Source: Microbacterium hatanonis (GTDB taxonomy: Bacteria; Actinomycetota; Actinomycetes; Actinomycetales; Microbacteriaceae). From it: a stretch of DNA of 64,000 nt. How positions within the stretch are numbered: the first letter of the stretch is position 1; each line of letters begins with the position of its first letter. A program made the translations under genes and the position numbers. The notes below the pieces were generated by a model that saw only the letters and a program-made list of their open reading frames with translations, was not told the origin of the DNA and did not search any database. The stretch covers positions 372,001-436,000 of the forward strand of contig NZ_VRSV01000002.1 in the NCBI RefSeq assembly GCF_008017415.1, in the 5' to 3' direction. Below are positions 35,060 to 44,345 of the stretch, in pieces.

Positions 35060-36358
35060 CTACTGGTTGAGGATCGCGGTGATCTCGTCGTTGTCCGCTT
35101 CGATGGACGAACCGTCGCCCATCACGGCGTTACGGACCAACGTGAGCCAGGGGCTACCGGGCGCGTTAAAGGCCTGCTGGAAGTTGGCCGACACGGGGGT
35201 GTCGCCCTGCGAAGCGACCTCGTTGATCGTGACGAGGCGCGGGTCGGCGGCGGAGTACTCGTTGTCCGCCAGATCCGAGCGCGAAACGGCGTTGCCGTCC
35301 TTCGCGAGAACCTCGACCTGAGCGTCCTCCGACATCAGCCACGACAGGAAGTTCCACGCCTGCGCGGCCTGCTTGGAGTCCTTCGACAGGCCGATGCCGT
35401 CGCCGCCGACGAACGTCGAGACGCCGTCGTCGACACCCGGGATGCCTGCGACGCCCGCGTCGAAATCGAGGCTCGACAGCAGCGTGGCGGGGTACGGCAT
35501 GATCCCGACGTTGCCCTCCTGGAACTCGGCGACCCACGTCGCACCCGTCTCCTCGGCCGAGCCGGGCGCGATGGCGCCGGAGTCGTAGAGGTCCTTCCAG
35601 GTGGCGTAGACCTCCTGTGCGGTGTCGCTCGCGAGCAGCGACTCGGTGCCCTCGGCGCCGAGGACGTCCTCGCCGGAAGCCCAGATGGTCGGGAACCAGG
35701 TAAACAGCAGGCAGCCGCCGCAGTTGAGGCCGGTCGAGGTGCCGGAGACGCCGTCCTTGCCGAGCGCCTGCACAGCCTTGGCCGCGTCGGCGAACTCGCC
35801 GAGGGTCGACGGCGCGACCTCCGGGTCGAGACCGGCTTCGGTGAAGAGATCTTTATTCCACATCAGCATCGAGAGGTCGAGGACGAAGGGCAGTACATAC
35901 TCCGCGCCGTCGTATGTGCCCGCGGTGAGGTGGCCCTGGTTGATCGAGTCCTTGTAGTCGAGGCCGTCGATCTGCTCGGTGATGTCCTGGAACAGGCCCT
36001 GCTCGGTCCAGTTCGGAACGTAAACGATGTCGGCGGCGAACAGGTCGGGGAGCCCGTCCGATCCGGCTGCCGCGCCGACCTTCGCGACATAGTCGTCGTT
36101 CGGAACGACCGTGAGCTCGACCTGGTTCTCGTGCGAGTCGTTGTAGGCCTCGACGAGGAGCTTCGCCTGGCGCTCGAGCGGTGCTCGCGTCCAGAGGGTC
36201 AGCGTTGAGCCGTCGTCGACTCCCTCCGCCGGGATGTCCGTGACGGGGGCCGCGGTGTCGCCGCCTCCGGCACACGCGGTCAGGCCGCCGACGAGGGCGC
36301 CGGTGGCGAGGACTGCCGCCATCATTCGTAACGCGGAACGGCGTCGGATGTGAGTCAT
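35060..36358 (-). CDS. Sugar ABC transporter solute-binding lipoprotein
   Basis: The 432-residue extracellular binding protein has an Arg-rich signal, a hydrophobic core and the lipobox LTAC with lipidated Cys29, then a family-1 fold (LTLWTRAPLERQAKLLVEAYND, and the DLFAADIVYVPNW region). It heads the operon binding protein-MalF-MalG-GH127. The neighbouring GH127 and GH121 enzymes suggest beta-L-arabinobiose-type ligands. A CCGAAA-n4-TTTCGG palindrome upstream (36450-36465) is a likely LacI operator. Confidence 0.93.
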   Translation of the reverse strand: MTHIRRRSALRMMAAVLATGALVGGLTACAGGGDTAAPVTDIPAEGVDDGSTLTLWTRAPLERQAKLLVEAYNDSHENQVELTVVPNDDYVAKVGAAAGSDGLPDLFAADIVYVPNWTEQGLFQDITEQIDGLDYKDSINQGHLTAGTYDGAEYVLPFVLDLSMLMWNKDLFTEAGLDPEVAPSTLGEFADAAKAVQALGKDGVSGTSTGLNCGGCLLFTWFPTIWASGEDVLGAEGTESLLASDTAQEVYATWKDLYDSGAIAPGSAEETGATWVAEFQEGNVGIMPYPATLLSSLDFDAGVAGIPGVDDGVSTFVGGDGIGLSKDSKQAAQAWNFLSWLMSEDAQVEVLAKDGNAVSRSDLADNEYSAADPRLVTINEVASQGDTPVSANFQQAFNAPGSPWLTLVRNAVMGDGSSIEADNDEITAILNQ

Positions 36359-36449
36359 CTGCTTTTCTCCTCTTGCTCATCGTTGAGTGGATGCTTCGGC
36401 AAGGCCGCAGTAATAGCACCGCTGTTCGGGTCGGGCATTCTCGAAATTA

Positions 36450-36465
36450 CCGAAATCCCTTTCGG
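36450..36465. promoter_or_regulatory. LacI-type operator in front of the importer operon
   Basis: CCGAAA-TCCC-TTTCGG is a perfect palindrome in the interval shared by the binding-protein operon and the lacI gene. A near copy, CCGAAA-CCCA-TTGCGG, lies at 37600-37615 before the GH121 gene; 14 of 17 bases including the preceding A are identical. The neighbouring LacI protein is the obvious candidate binder. Confidence 0.6.
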
Positions 36466-36535
36466 GACGGTACCGTGTGACAAGGACGCGGTCAAGATGC
36501 CAGTTCGGTAACGTTTGAGTAACGCGGGAGATTGC

Positions 36536-37561
36536 ATGCCATCCTCAGCTGGAGCAGGCCGGGCGGCGACGCTGAGCGATGTCGCGCGTCGCGCGAGCGT
36601 CTCGATCGCGACCGCATCGAAGGCGCTGAACGGTCGTGGAGACGTCGCCCCCTCCACGCGCCAACGCGTCCTGGACGCGGCTGAAGAACTCACCTTCACG
36701 CCCAACGCCATGGCTCGGGGGCTGCTCGCGGGGCGCACGGGCACGGTGGGTCTGCTCACCGGCGATCTCGAGGGCCGGTTCATGATCCCGATCCTCATGG
36801 GGGCGGAAGACGCCTTCGGCGCCGGCCAGATTGACGTCTTCCTGTGCGACGCACGCGGCGACGCGATCCGCGAGCAGCACCATCTGCGGGCGCTGCTGAG
36901 CCGCCGCGTCGACGGGATCATCGTGGTGGGTCGACAGACGGATCCCCGACCCTCGCTCGGGCAGGATCTACCCGTCCCGGTCGTCTACGCCTACTCGCCG
37001 TCGGAGGATCCCCGCGATCTCTCGCTGACACCGGACAACTACGCGGGTGGGCGGCTCGCGATCGAGCACCTGATCGCGTGCGGACGCACGCGCATCGCCC
37101 ACATCTCGGGCGATCCTTCGTACGCGGCGGCGCAGGACCGCCTGGCCGGAGCGCGCTCGGCGATCGCCGCCGCCGGCCTCGAGTTCGCGGCCGAACCCAT
37201 GTTCGCGGCTTGGTCGGAACACTGGGGGCGTGATGCGGCCGCGCTGCTGCTCGAGCGACACCCCGAGGTGGACGCGATCTTCTGCGGCTCCGACCAGATT
37301 GCGCGCGGTGTGCTCGACAGCGCGCGCGATGCCGGACGCCGCGTACCCGAGGATCTGGCCGTCATTGGGTACGACAACTGGGAGCTTCTCGCCGCGAACG
37401 CCCGCCCCCAGCTCACCAGCATCGACGCGAATCTGCAGCAGCTCGGACGCCAGGCGGCGCAACGCGTCTTCGACGCCATCGACGGGATCGACACCGGCGC
37501 CGGAAAGCACCATCTCCCGGTCAAGCTGGTCATCCGCGGCTCCACCATTGCTCACAGGTAA
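36536..37561 (+). CDS. LacI-family transcriptional regulator
   Basis: Starting at ATG 36536 with GGGAG at 36526-36530, the 341-residue regulator has the LacI headpiece at 12-62 (TLSDVARRASVSIATASKAL, then the hinge NAMARGLLAG) and a periplasmic-binding-like effector domain. It sits between the importer operon and the GH121 gene, and similar palindromes occur on both sides, so it probably represses both until an arabino-oligosaccharide or arabinose binds. Confidence 0.93.
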   Translation: MPSSAGAGRAATLSDVARRASVSIATASKALNGRGDVAPSTRQRVLDAAEELTFTPNAMARGLLAGRTGTVGLLTGDLEGRFMIPILMGAEDAFGAGQIDVFLCDARGDAIREQHHLRALLSRRVDGIIVVGRQTDPRPSLGQDLPVPVVYAYSPSEDPRDLSLTPDNYAGGRLAIEHLIACGRTRIAHISGDPSYAAAQDRLAGARSAIAAAGLEFAAEPMFAAWSEHWGRDAAALLLERHPEVDAIFCGSDQIARGVLDSARDAGRRVPEDLAVIGYDNWELLAANARPQLTSIDANLQQLGRQAAQRVFDAIDGIDTGAGKHHLPVKLVIRGSTIAHR

Positions 37562-37576
37562 CGGGGTTTCTGTGCG

Positions 37577-37598
37577 GTTTTCGTGATTTTACGAAAAC
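37577..37598. promoter_or_regulatory. Inverted repeat between lacI and GH121
   Basis: GTTTTCGT-GATTTT-ACGAAAAC is a perfect repeat, itself enclosed by GGGTTTC (37564-37570) and GAAACCC (37602-37608). It may terminate lacI or act as an operator; an operator role is suggested by CGAAA elements shared with the site at 36450. Confidence 0.5.
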
Positions 37599-37599
37599 A

Positions 37600-37615
37600 C
37601 CGAAACCCATTGCGG
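37600..37615. promoter_or_regulatory. LacI-type operator in front of GH121
   Basis: CCGAAA-CCCA-TTGCGG matches the palindrome at 36450-36465 except for one base in the right arm and two in the spacer. It lies about 80 bases upstream of the probable GH121 start. Confidence 0.55.
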
Positions 37616-37693
37616 CTAGATTTGCCCCTGATCTAACGTTCCACTCGTATGTCATCGCTCACCGCTGTGCGATGGCCGAGAGGAACAGACAAA

Positions 37694-40600
37694 GTGGACT
37701 GGAATCCGTCAAGGCACAAGCGCGCCGCGCGATGCACGATGACGACGCTCGCGGCAGCAGCCGTGCTGGGCTCGACCCTGATCGCGCCGGCCGCCTTCGC
37801 CGCGAACTCCGACATCGGCTACCCGACCTTCACTGGCAGCGACACGCCGATCCCCGTTCGCGCTGTCGGTTACACCCCCGGCAACCAGCTCGGAGCGATC
37901 TTCGCTGCCGACGTCGCCGCTGGTGCCGGCGCCAGCACGGCGAAGGATTTCTGGTTCGACGAGATGCTCGCGCGCACGGGTACTGAGGGCAGCTTCGGCG
38001 ACGACAACCAGTGGTTGTTCACGCGTGGCCGCGCCGCGTTCATGAAGGAGCACACCCCTGGCACCCTTGGTTTTGCCGGCCAGCTCGCCTACTGGGAGGC
38101 CATCGACGGTCGTTCCGCGTACACCGTCACCGCTCGGATCGGCGGCGCCGATGTCGCTCTCACCGAAGACACCGCGCAGCGCAGGCAGACCCCGAGCTAT
38201 TGGCGGAGCGTGCACCGCAACGCCGGCGCGGGCCTGGAGATCACCCAGACGAAGTTCATCACCGACGCCAACGTCCTCGTCACGCAGTTCGACTTGCGCT
38301 CGACTGCCGGAGCGCAGAACGTCGAGCTCCGCGCCGCCTCGCCTTACACCGGAACCGTCGAGGGCGACGAGCTGACCGGTCACGTTACCGCCCTGAACGA
38401 CCTGACCGTGATCCACCCCCGACTCTCGGGCGACGGCTTCGCGCCCGCCGACGGCGGCGTGATCTCCGCCACGGTGGCGGTGCCCGCAGGCGGTACGACC
38501 ACCACGAAGGTGCAGCTCGGCCTGGTCACCGACGAGATCGCCGAGTCGCGCCTGGAGTACGACACGATCAAGGCCGAGTCGGCAGGATCCGCGTACTCCA
38601 CCCACGTCACCGCCTACAACCAATGGTGGGCAGACAACGTGCCCTTCCTCGACACCCCGGAAGACAGCATCGACAAGACGCTGTACTACCGCTGGTGGCT
38701 GATGCGCTACAACTTCCTCGACGCCGACATACCGGGCAACACCTATCAGTTCCCCACCGCGATGGAGGGCGTGCTCGGCTACAACAACTCGATCGTGCTC
38801 ACCACGGGAATGTTCATCGACGACCTGAAGTACTTCCGCGACCCGATCTACTCGTACGGCCCGTGGGTGTCGGCGGGAGAGACGAGCAAGAGCTACAAGT
38901 TCGTTGACAACCCGGGTGACCCGGCGAACTGGTCGAACAGCTACACCCAGTACATCTCCGAGGCGGCGTGGCGCTCGTATCAGTTGCACGGCGGTCCCAC
39001 CTCGATCGCGGAGAACCTGGCCGAGTACGCCGAGTACGACGTCGAGGGGCTCATCGATGCCTACGACTTCAACGACAACGGGCTCATCGAGTACAACTGG
39101 GGCGCCATGACGGGCAACGACGCCGACGCGGTGTCGTTCCACTGGAAGCCCGGCAACATGGACCGCACCGAGAACGCCTACCTCTACTCCAACTCCCTCG
39201 CGGCCGCCGAGGCCTACCGCCTCGCCGGCAACACCGTGAAGGCCGATGAGATGGACGCCTTCGCCCAGCGGATCAAGACGCAGGTCATGGACCTCCTGTG
39301 GAACCCGGAGACGAAGCTGCTCGAGCACCTCCACGAGAGCGGCGAGCACGTTCCGTGGAAGGAGACCAATAACTACTACCCCTTCTCGGTCGGACTCGTT
39401 CCGAAGCCCGGTGACGCCGACTACGACGACGATTACGTCGAGGCGCTGCGTCTGTTCGCCGACGACAAGGAGTACCCGATCTTCCCGTTCTACACCGCGA
39501 ACCAGGCCGACCAGGCCGAGTACGGCGGGCCGGGGAGCAACAACTTCTCCGTCATCAATTCCACGGTGACCTTCAGGATGCTGTCGAAGGTGCTCCGTGA
39601 CTACCCCACCGACGCGATCGACGAGGAGTGGTACAAGAAGCTCCTCTACTGGAATGCCTGGGCGCACTACCAGAACGACGGAGACAACCGCCTTCCCGAC
39701 CAGAACGAGTTCTGGTCGAACGGTTCGGCGGATCCCGCATCCATCGACTACCGGTCGTGGATCCACCACACGATCCTCGGCGCGACCAACTTCACGATGA
39801 TCGAGGACGCGATGGGCCTCCGCCCCCGCAGCGACGCCAAGGTCGAGCTCGACCCGATCGCGATCGGCTGGGACCACTTCACCGCGAACAACATCCGCTA
39901 CCGCGACCGCGACCTCACCGTGACGTGGGACCAGCCCGGTGGCGAGCGTCACTACGGCTCCGACGTTCCCGAGGGGTACTCCGTCTTCCTCGACGGTGAG
40001 CTCGCCTTCACCGTCGATGACCTGGCGCACGTGCTCTACGACCCTGCCACCGGCGAGGTCGAGGTGCTCGAAGGCGACGCAGAGGTGACCGCCGCCACCG
40101 CGTCTTCCCTGCAGGCACCGGCCGACGTGCGCTTCACCGGCGGCGCTCGGGTCATCGACCTCTTCGCGAAGGCGGGCGCGGACGTGGCCACTTCCAGCGA
40201 GGGCACGCAGAACCTCGCTGCGACCGCGACCGCTTCGTACTCGGCGGCCGGACGCGCTCCCGCGGGGGCAGTCAACGGCACGACGATCAACGAGCCCTTC
40301 TGGGGCACGGCGGGATCCCCGAACTCCGAGGACACCCTCACCGTGGAGCTCGACGGTACGCAGACGTTCGACGACGTGCGCGTGTACTTCTACGACAGCT
40401 CGTCCACGGCGACGGTAAGCGGATACCAGGAGCCCTCGCTGTACACCGTCGAGGTGCGCCGAGACGGCCAGTGGATGACCATCCCGTCGCAGGCACGCAC
40501 TCCCGCCTACCCGAGAGCGAACTACAACCACGTGCAGTTTCCCGAGGTCACCGGCGACGCCGTGCGCCTGACGGTGATGCACTCGGCTGAGGCCAAGACC

Positions 40601-43600
40601 GGCGTGAAAGAGGTGCAGGTCTTCAGCACCGGAGTCGACGCTCCCGCCTCCACCAACCAAGCTCCGTTCGTGTCCGCGTGGCGTGACTCCGATGCGGGAA
40701 CGGCGGGCGAGGCGGTGCTGTTCGGCACGACGAAGGACGACGGGCTGCCTGCGGGCAACCTCACGTCGTCGTGGTCGGTCGTCAGCGCGCCGGAGGGTGC
40801 GACGGTGCTCTTTGAAGACCCGGCTGCCGCCTCCACGACGGCGCGGTTGTCCGGCGAGGGCGAGTACGTGCTGCGTCTGACCGCAACCGACGGCGAGGCT
40901 ACCAGCACCGCCGACGTGACGGTGCAGGGCGAAGCGCCCTCCACCGGCATGAACGTCGCCCCGATAGCAACCCCCACCGCCGACTTCACGTCGGGGTGGA
41001 CCAACATCAACGCCGTCAACGACGGGAAGATCGTGCACTCCGGCGGTGCCAACACTGATTTCTGGGGCACCTGGTCGGGTAGCCGGCCCGCGCAGCGCTG
41101 GCTGCAGTACGACTGGGATGAGCCCGTGCGCATCTCCGGTGCGGAGATCAGCTTTTGGCGCGACCAGAACGACGTCGCCGCGAACGACGGCGTCAACGTC
41201 CCCCAGTCGTGGAAGGCGCAGTACTGGGACGGCGCGGCCTGGGTCGACGTTCCCGGAGCGGATGCCTACGGCATAGCGCGCGACGAACCGAACGCCGTGA
41301 GCTTCGACGCGGTCACTACGACGCGTCTGCGCGTCGTGCTCAACGCGGCCGGCTCGGGATCGACGTACGCCGGTGTCGGGGTCAGCGAGCTCAAGGTGTT
41401 CGCCGACGCACCCGTCGCCATCGAGCCGATCGATGTGCGCACGAGCATCGGTGCGATGCCCGCGCTCCCCGGTACGGTCGACGCAACCTTCTCCGACGGC
41501 AGCCACGCCGACATGGCCGTCTCGTGGGCGCCGGTATCCGAGTCGCAGGTTGCCGGTGAAGGAAGTTTCGCCGTGCCGGGCATCGTCTCGGGATCGCCGG
41601 TCGCCGCCCGCGCCACCGTATGGGTCCGTGCCACGGCACCGGGGCAGATCAACGTCGTCGACCCGGTCGAGGTGCGCACCACGGCCGGAAACGCGCCGGA
41701 CCTGCCCGCTCGGGTGGGGGTGCTCTACAACGACGGATCACGCGAAGACCTCCCGGTCGAGTGGGATGCAATCGACGAAGCAGCGTACGCGGAGGACGGC
41801 GAGTTCGTCGTCGCCGGTGAGGTGCAGAGCACTCTTTCGGGTACGAAGGCGGCGACCGCGACGGTCAGCGTCGGCGGCGGATCGGGGGCCGACACGCAGG
41901 CGCCGACGGTGACCTCGGCGATTTCTCCGGCCGTCCCCGCTTCGGGGTGGCACACGGGTGTCGTATCGGTGACGGTGACCGCGAGCGACAACTTCGACAC
42001 CGAACCCGTTGTCGAGACGAGCGTCGACGGTGGCCCCTGGACCGCATACGCCGGGCCCGTCGCGGTGACGCAGGACGGCAGCCACGTGGTCCGTGCCCGG
42101 GCGACGGACGACGCCGACAACGTGTCGACGTTCGCTCAGTCGGAGTTCCGCATCGACTCGATGGCGCCCGAGGCTGTCGTCGTCGCCGACGCGGTGGCTC
42201 GGACGCTGAAGGCGACCGCGACGGATGCCGGCTCCGGTCTCGCATCCATCGAGTACCGCCTCGGCGGCACGGGCGAGTGGGCCGCACTGACCGGCGCCGT
42301 GCAGCTCAGCCTCGAGGAGACGATTGTCGAAGTTCGGGCGACCGACCGCGCCGGCAACGTCTCGGCGACGGTGCAGAGCACCGTTCCCGCCAGCGACGGC
42401 AACCACCGTCGCAACATCGCGCTGCTGGCGACGCCCTCGGCGTCGGCGACTGCCGGATGGAACCGCGTGACCGGCCTCAACGACGACGTGCAGCCCACGT
42501 CGTCGGGCGATGTGACCCCGAACGACAACGAGAACGTGTGGGCCGCGTGGCCGGAGATCGGTGACCAGTGGGTGCAGTACGACTGGGCGGAGCCGGTCAC
42601 GATCGGCGAGCTCGGAGCGTACTTTATCTCCAACATCGACGAGCAGGGGGTGGGCATCGACACGCCCGCCGACTGGTCCGCCGAGTACTGGAACGAAGAG
42701 ACCGGCGCCTGGGCCCCCGTCGTACCCGACGGAGAGTACGGCACCGAGGTCGACACATACAACGTGGTGACGTTCGCGAAGGTCACGACTACGAAGCTGC
42801 GCCTATTGCTGGATCCGGTCGGAACCGAGTCGGGCAGTGGCAGCATCGGTATCAAGGAGTGGCAGGTCCGCGAGGCACCAGCCGTCGAGATTCCCGACAC
42901 CGAGGCACCGCTCGTCACCCCGACGGTGAGCCCCGCCGCCCCGAGCAGCGGCTGGCACACCTCGACTGTGAGCGTCTCGGGGACCGCGATCGACAATCGG
43001 GACGACGCCCCGCAGCTCGAGGCTCGCGTCGGTGACGGCGCATGGGCCGCCTTCACCGGGCCGGTGTCGGTGTCGAGCGACGGCACGACTGTCGTGGCCT
43101 TCCGTTCGACGGATGCTGCGGGCAATGTCTCCACCGTCGCCGAGGTCACGGTCAAGCGCGACGCAGCGGCTCCGAACGCCGCGGTCTCGTTCGACGCGGA
43201 CCGCCGCGCGGTGTCGGCGACCGGGTCGGACGCGCACTCCGGTGTCGCCCTGATCGAGTTGCAGCTCGGCGACGGCGTGTGGACTTCGGTCACCGCGGAC
43301 GTCGTGGTTGGAGACGCAGCCAGCGTCGCCCGAGTGCGGGTGACCGATGTCGCGGGTAACGTCTCGACAGTCGCCGAGACCGCCATCCCGGCGAAGTCGA
43401 CCGGCACCAATCCGGGCACCGGCCCGGGCACCGCCCCGGAGCCTTCCGGTGGCCTCACCGGCAACGAGGTCGTGCGCATCGGTGTCAGCCAGGTCGCCCC
43501 CGGTGGCCAGCTGCCTGTGTCGGTCACGGGCGCCGCGCCCGGAACCGTCTTCGCGGTCGAGTTCCGGTCGGCACCCGCGCTCATCGGGTCGCTCGCCGTC

Positions 43601-43867
43601 GGCAGTGACGGCACGGCGAGCGGGGTGTTCACGGTCCCGTTGTTCGCGGAGGCCGGATCGCACATCGTGGCGCTGGTCTCGGCGGACGGCGAGGTCACGG
43701 CTCAGGTGACGGTCGTCACCCCCGGTGCCTCGGCACCGGCGGGCGCGCCGCTGGCCGCGACCGGTATGCCGGAGAGCGCGCAGTCGACTGCCTGGGTCGG
43801 CGCGAGCCTGCTCGCGGCAGGCTTGACGCTCGCACTGATCGTGTGGCGTCGACGCCGCACGGCCTGA
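37694..43867 (+). CDS. Cell-wall-anchored GH121-like beta-L-arabinobiosidase
   Basis: I prefer GTG 37694 (AGAGGAA upstream), giving 2057 residues; ATG 37649 is possible. A signal peptide ends at AFA-AN near 36. Residues about 40-830 form a beta-sandwich plus (alpha/alpha)6 barrel, fitting GH121 (HypBA2). Acids in FPTAMEGVLG (Glu358), TGNDADAV (Asp476/478) and PDQNEFWSNG (Glu672) fall in the order and rough spacing of HypBA2 Glu383/Asp515/Glu713. Then come discoidin-like (840, 1086, 1570), PKD-like (988), Big_4 (1243, 1322) and Ig-like (1399, 1735) modules, and a C-terminal LAATG, helix and RRRR sorting signal. It would release arabinobiose outside the cell. Confidence 0.82.
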   Translation: MDWNPSRHKRAARCTMTTLAAAAVLGSTLIAPAAFAANSDIGYPTFTGSDTPIPVRAVGYTPGNQLGAIFAADVAAGAGASTAKDFWFDEMLARTGTEGSFGDDNQWLFTRGRAAFMKEHTPGTLGFAGQLAYWEAIDGRSAYTVTARIGGADVALTEDTAQRRQTPSYWRSVHRNAGAGLEITQTKFITDANVLVTQFDLRSTAGAQNVELRAASPYTGTVEGDELTGHVTALNDLTVIHPRLSGDGFAPADGGVISATVAVPAGGTTTTKVQLGLVTDEIAESRLEYDTIKAESAGSAYSTHVTAYNQWWADNVPFLDTPEDSIDKTLYYRWWLMRYNFLDADIPGNTYQFPTAMEGVLGYNNSIVLTTGMFIDDLKYFRDPIYSYGPWVSAGETSKSYKFVDNPGDPANWSNSYTQYISEAAWRSYQLHGGPTSIAENLAEYAEYDVEGLIDAYDFNDNGLIEYNWGAMTGNDADAVSFHWKPGNMDRTENAYLYSNSLAAAEAYRLAGNTVKADEMDAFAQRIKTQVMDLLWNPETKLLEHLHESGEHVPWKETNNYYPFSVGLVPKPGDADYDDDYVEALRLFADDKEYPIFPFYTANQADQAEYGGPGSNNFSVINSTVTFRMLSKVLRDYPTDAIDEEWYKKLLYWNAWAHYQNDGDNRLPDQNEFWSNGSADPASIDYRSWIHHTILGATNFTMIEDAMGLRPRSDAKVELDPIAIGWDHFTANNIRYRDRDLTVTWDQPGGERHYGSDVPEGYSVFLDGELAFTVDDLAHVLYDPATGEVEVLEGDAEVTAATASSLQAPADVRFTGGARVIDLFAKAGADVATSSEGTQNLAATATASYSAAGRAPAGAVNGTTINEPFWGTAGSPNSEDTLTVELDGTQTFDDVRVYFYDSSSTATVSGYQEPSLYTVEVRRDGQWMTIPSQARTPAYPRANYNHVQFPEVTGDAVRLTVMHSAEAKTGVKEVQVFSTGVDAPASTNQAPFVSAWRDSDAGTAGEAVLFGTTKDDGLPAGNLTSSWSVVSAPEGATVLFEDPAAASTTARLSGEGEYVLRLTATDGEATSTADVTVQGEAPSTGMNVAPIATPTADFTSGWTNINAVNDGKIVHSGGANTDFWGTWSGSRPAQRWLQYDWDEPVRISGAEISFWRDQNDVAANDGVNVPQSWKAQYWDGAAWVDVPGADAYGIARDEPNAVSFDAVTTTRLRVVLNAAGSGSTYAGVGVSELKVFADAPVAIEPIDVRTSIGAMPALPGTVDATFSDGSHADMAVSWAPVSESQVAGEGSFAVPGIVSGSPVAARATVWVRATAPGQINVVDPVEVRTTAGNAPDLPARVGVLYNDGSREDLPVEWDAIDEAAYAEDGEFVVAGEVQSTLSGTKAATATVSVGGGSGADTQAPTVTSAISPAVPASGWHTGVVSVTVTASDNFDTEPVVETSVDGGPWTAYAGPVAVTQDGSHVVRARATDDADNVSTFAQSEFRIDSMAPEAVVVADAVARTLKATATDAGSGLASIEYRLGGTGEWAALTGAVQLSLEETIVEVRATDRAGNVSATVQSTVPASDGNHRRNIALLATPSASATAGWNRVTGLNDDVQPTSSGDVTPNDNENVWAAWPEIGDQWVQYDWAEPVTIGELGAYFISNIDEQGVGIDTPADWSAEYWNEETGAWAPVVPDGEYGTEVDTYNVVTFAKVTTTKLRLLLDPVGTESGSGSIGIKEWQVREAPAVEIPDTEAPLVTPTVSPAAPSSGWHTSTVSVSGTAIDNRDDAPQLEARVGDGAWAAFTGPVSVSSDGTTVVAFRSTDAAGNVSTVAEVTVKRDAAAPNAAVSFDADRRAVSATGSDAHSGVALIELQLGDGVWTSVTADVVVGDAASVARVRVTDVAGNVSTVAETAIPAKSTGTNPGTGPGTAPEPSGGLTGNEVVRIGVSQVAPGGQLPVSVTGAAPGTVFAVEFRSAPALIGSLAVGSDGTASGVFTVPLFAEAGSHIVALVSADGEVTAQVTVVTPGASAPAGAPLAATGMPESAQSTAWVGASLLAAGLTLALIVWRRRRTA

Positions 43868-43878
43868 TCCCCCCTGGC

Positions 43879-43902
43879 CCGGGGCGCCGTCAGGCGCCCC
43901 GG
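43879..43902 (+). terminator. Terminator after the GH121 gene
   Basis: CCGGGGCGCC-GTCA-GGCGCCCCGG is a perfect 10-bp stem with a 4-base loop, twelve bases after the stop codon. Confidence 0.8.
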
Positions 43903-43936
43903 CCCCCTCAGCTGAACCAGGTCGAAGGAGACCGCC

Positions 43937-44345
43937 ATGCCGATATCCCGCGCTCTGCGCGCAGCGACCACCTCGGCGATCGTCGCGGCGTGATCGGTGT
44001 ATCCCTGGTAGCGATAGGTTCGGCGACGCTGGCCACCGCCGTCGTCGTCGGCCCCCTCATCGGTGACGGGTCGGTGTACTCCGCCGCTCCCGTCACCCTC
44101 GTCGTTGCCCACACGGTGTACATCTTCGCCGGTCGCGATGAGGCGGGTCCGACGGTGAACGACTTCATCATGAACGAATGGCGGGCCTTCTCCGTCACCG
44201 ACGTCGAGTCGGGTTCGTGGAGGCGCCACCGTTCGCTCATGAGGCCGGAAGATGTGTTCAGCTGGGCAACGCCCGGGCGCGCCTACGCCGGTCAGGTGGC
44301 CGAGCGCGGCGACGGCCGCTTCCACTGGTAGGTCCAGGCCCCGTC
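43937..44345 (+). pseudogene. Remnant of a GH43 glycosidase
   Basis: A GAAGGAG ribosome binding site and ATG 43937 open MPISRALRAATTSAIVAA, then a stop at about 43991. The signal-peptide reading continues in another frame (VIGVSLVAIGSATLATAVVV), followed by a GH43 start: VYIFAGRDEAGPTVNDF, MNEWRAFSVTDVES, then EDVFSWATPGRAYAGQVAER and GRFHW. An in-frame TAG replaces the Tyr codon expected after HW, and homology stops. The catalytic-base Asp of the usual ADP motif reads Ala (SAAP). Two lesions, a lost catalytic residue and a missing body make it a clear pseudogene. Confidence 0.8.

Noticed and set aside
37709-41506. Very long antisense open frame opposite the GH121 gene
   Set aside because: It is a by-product of GC-rich third positions; the plus-strand product has a signal peptide, recognisable domains and a sorting motif, whereas the antisense product shows only low-complexity Arg/Val/Gly.
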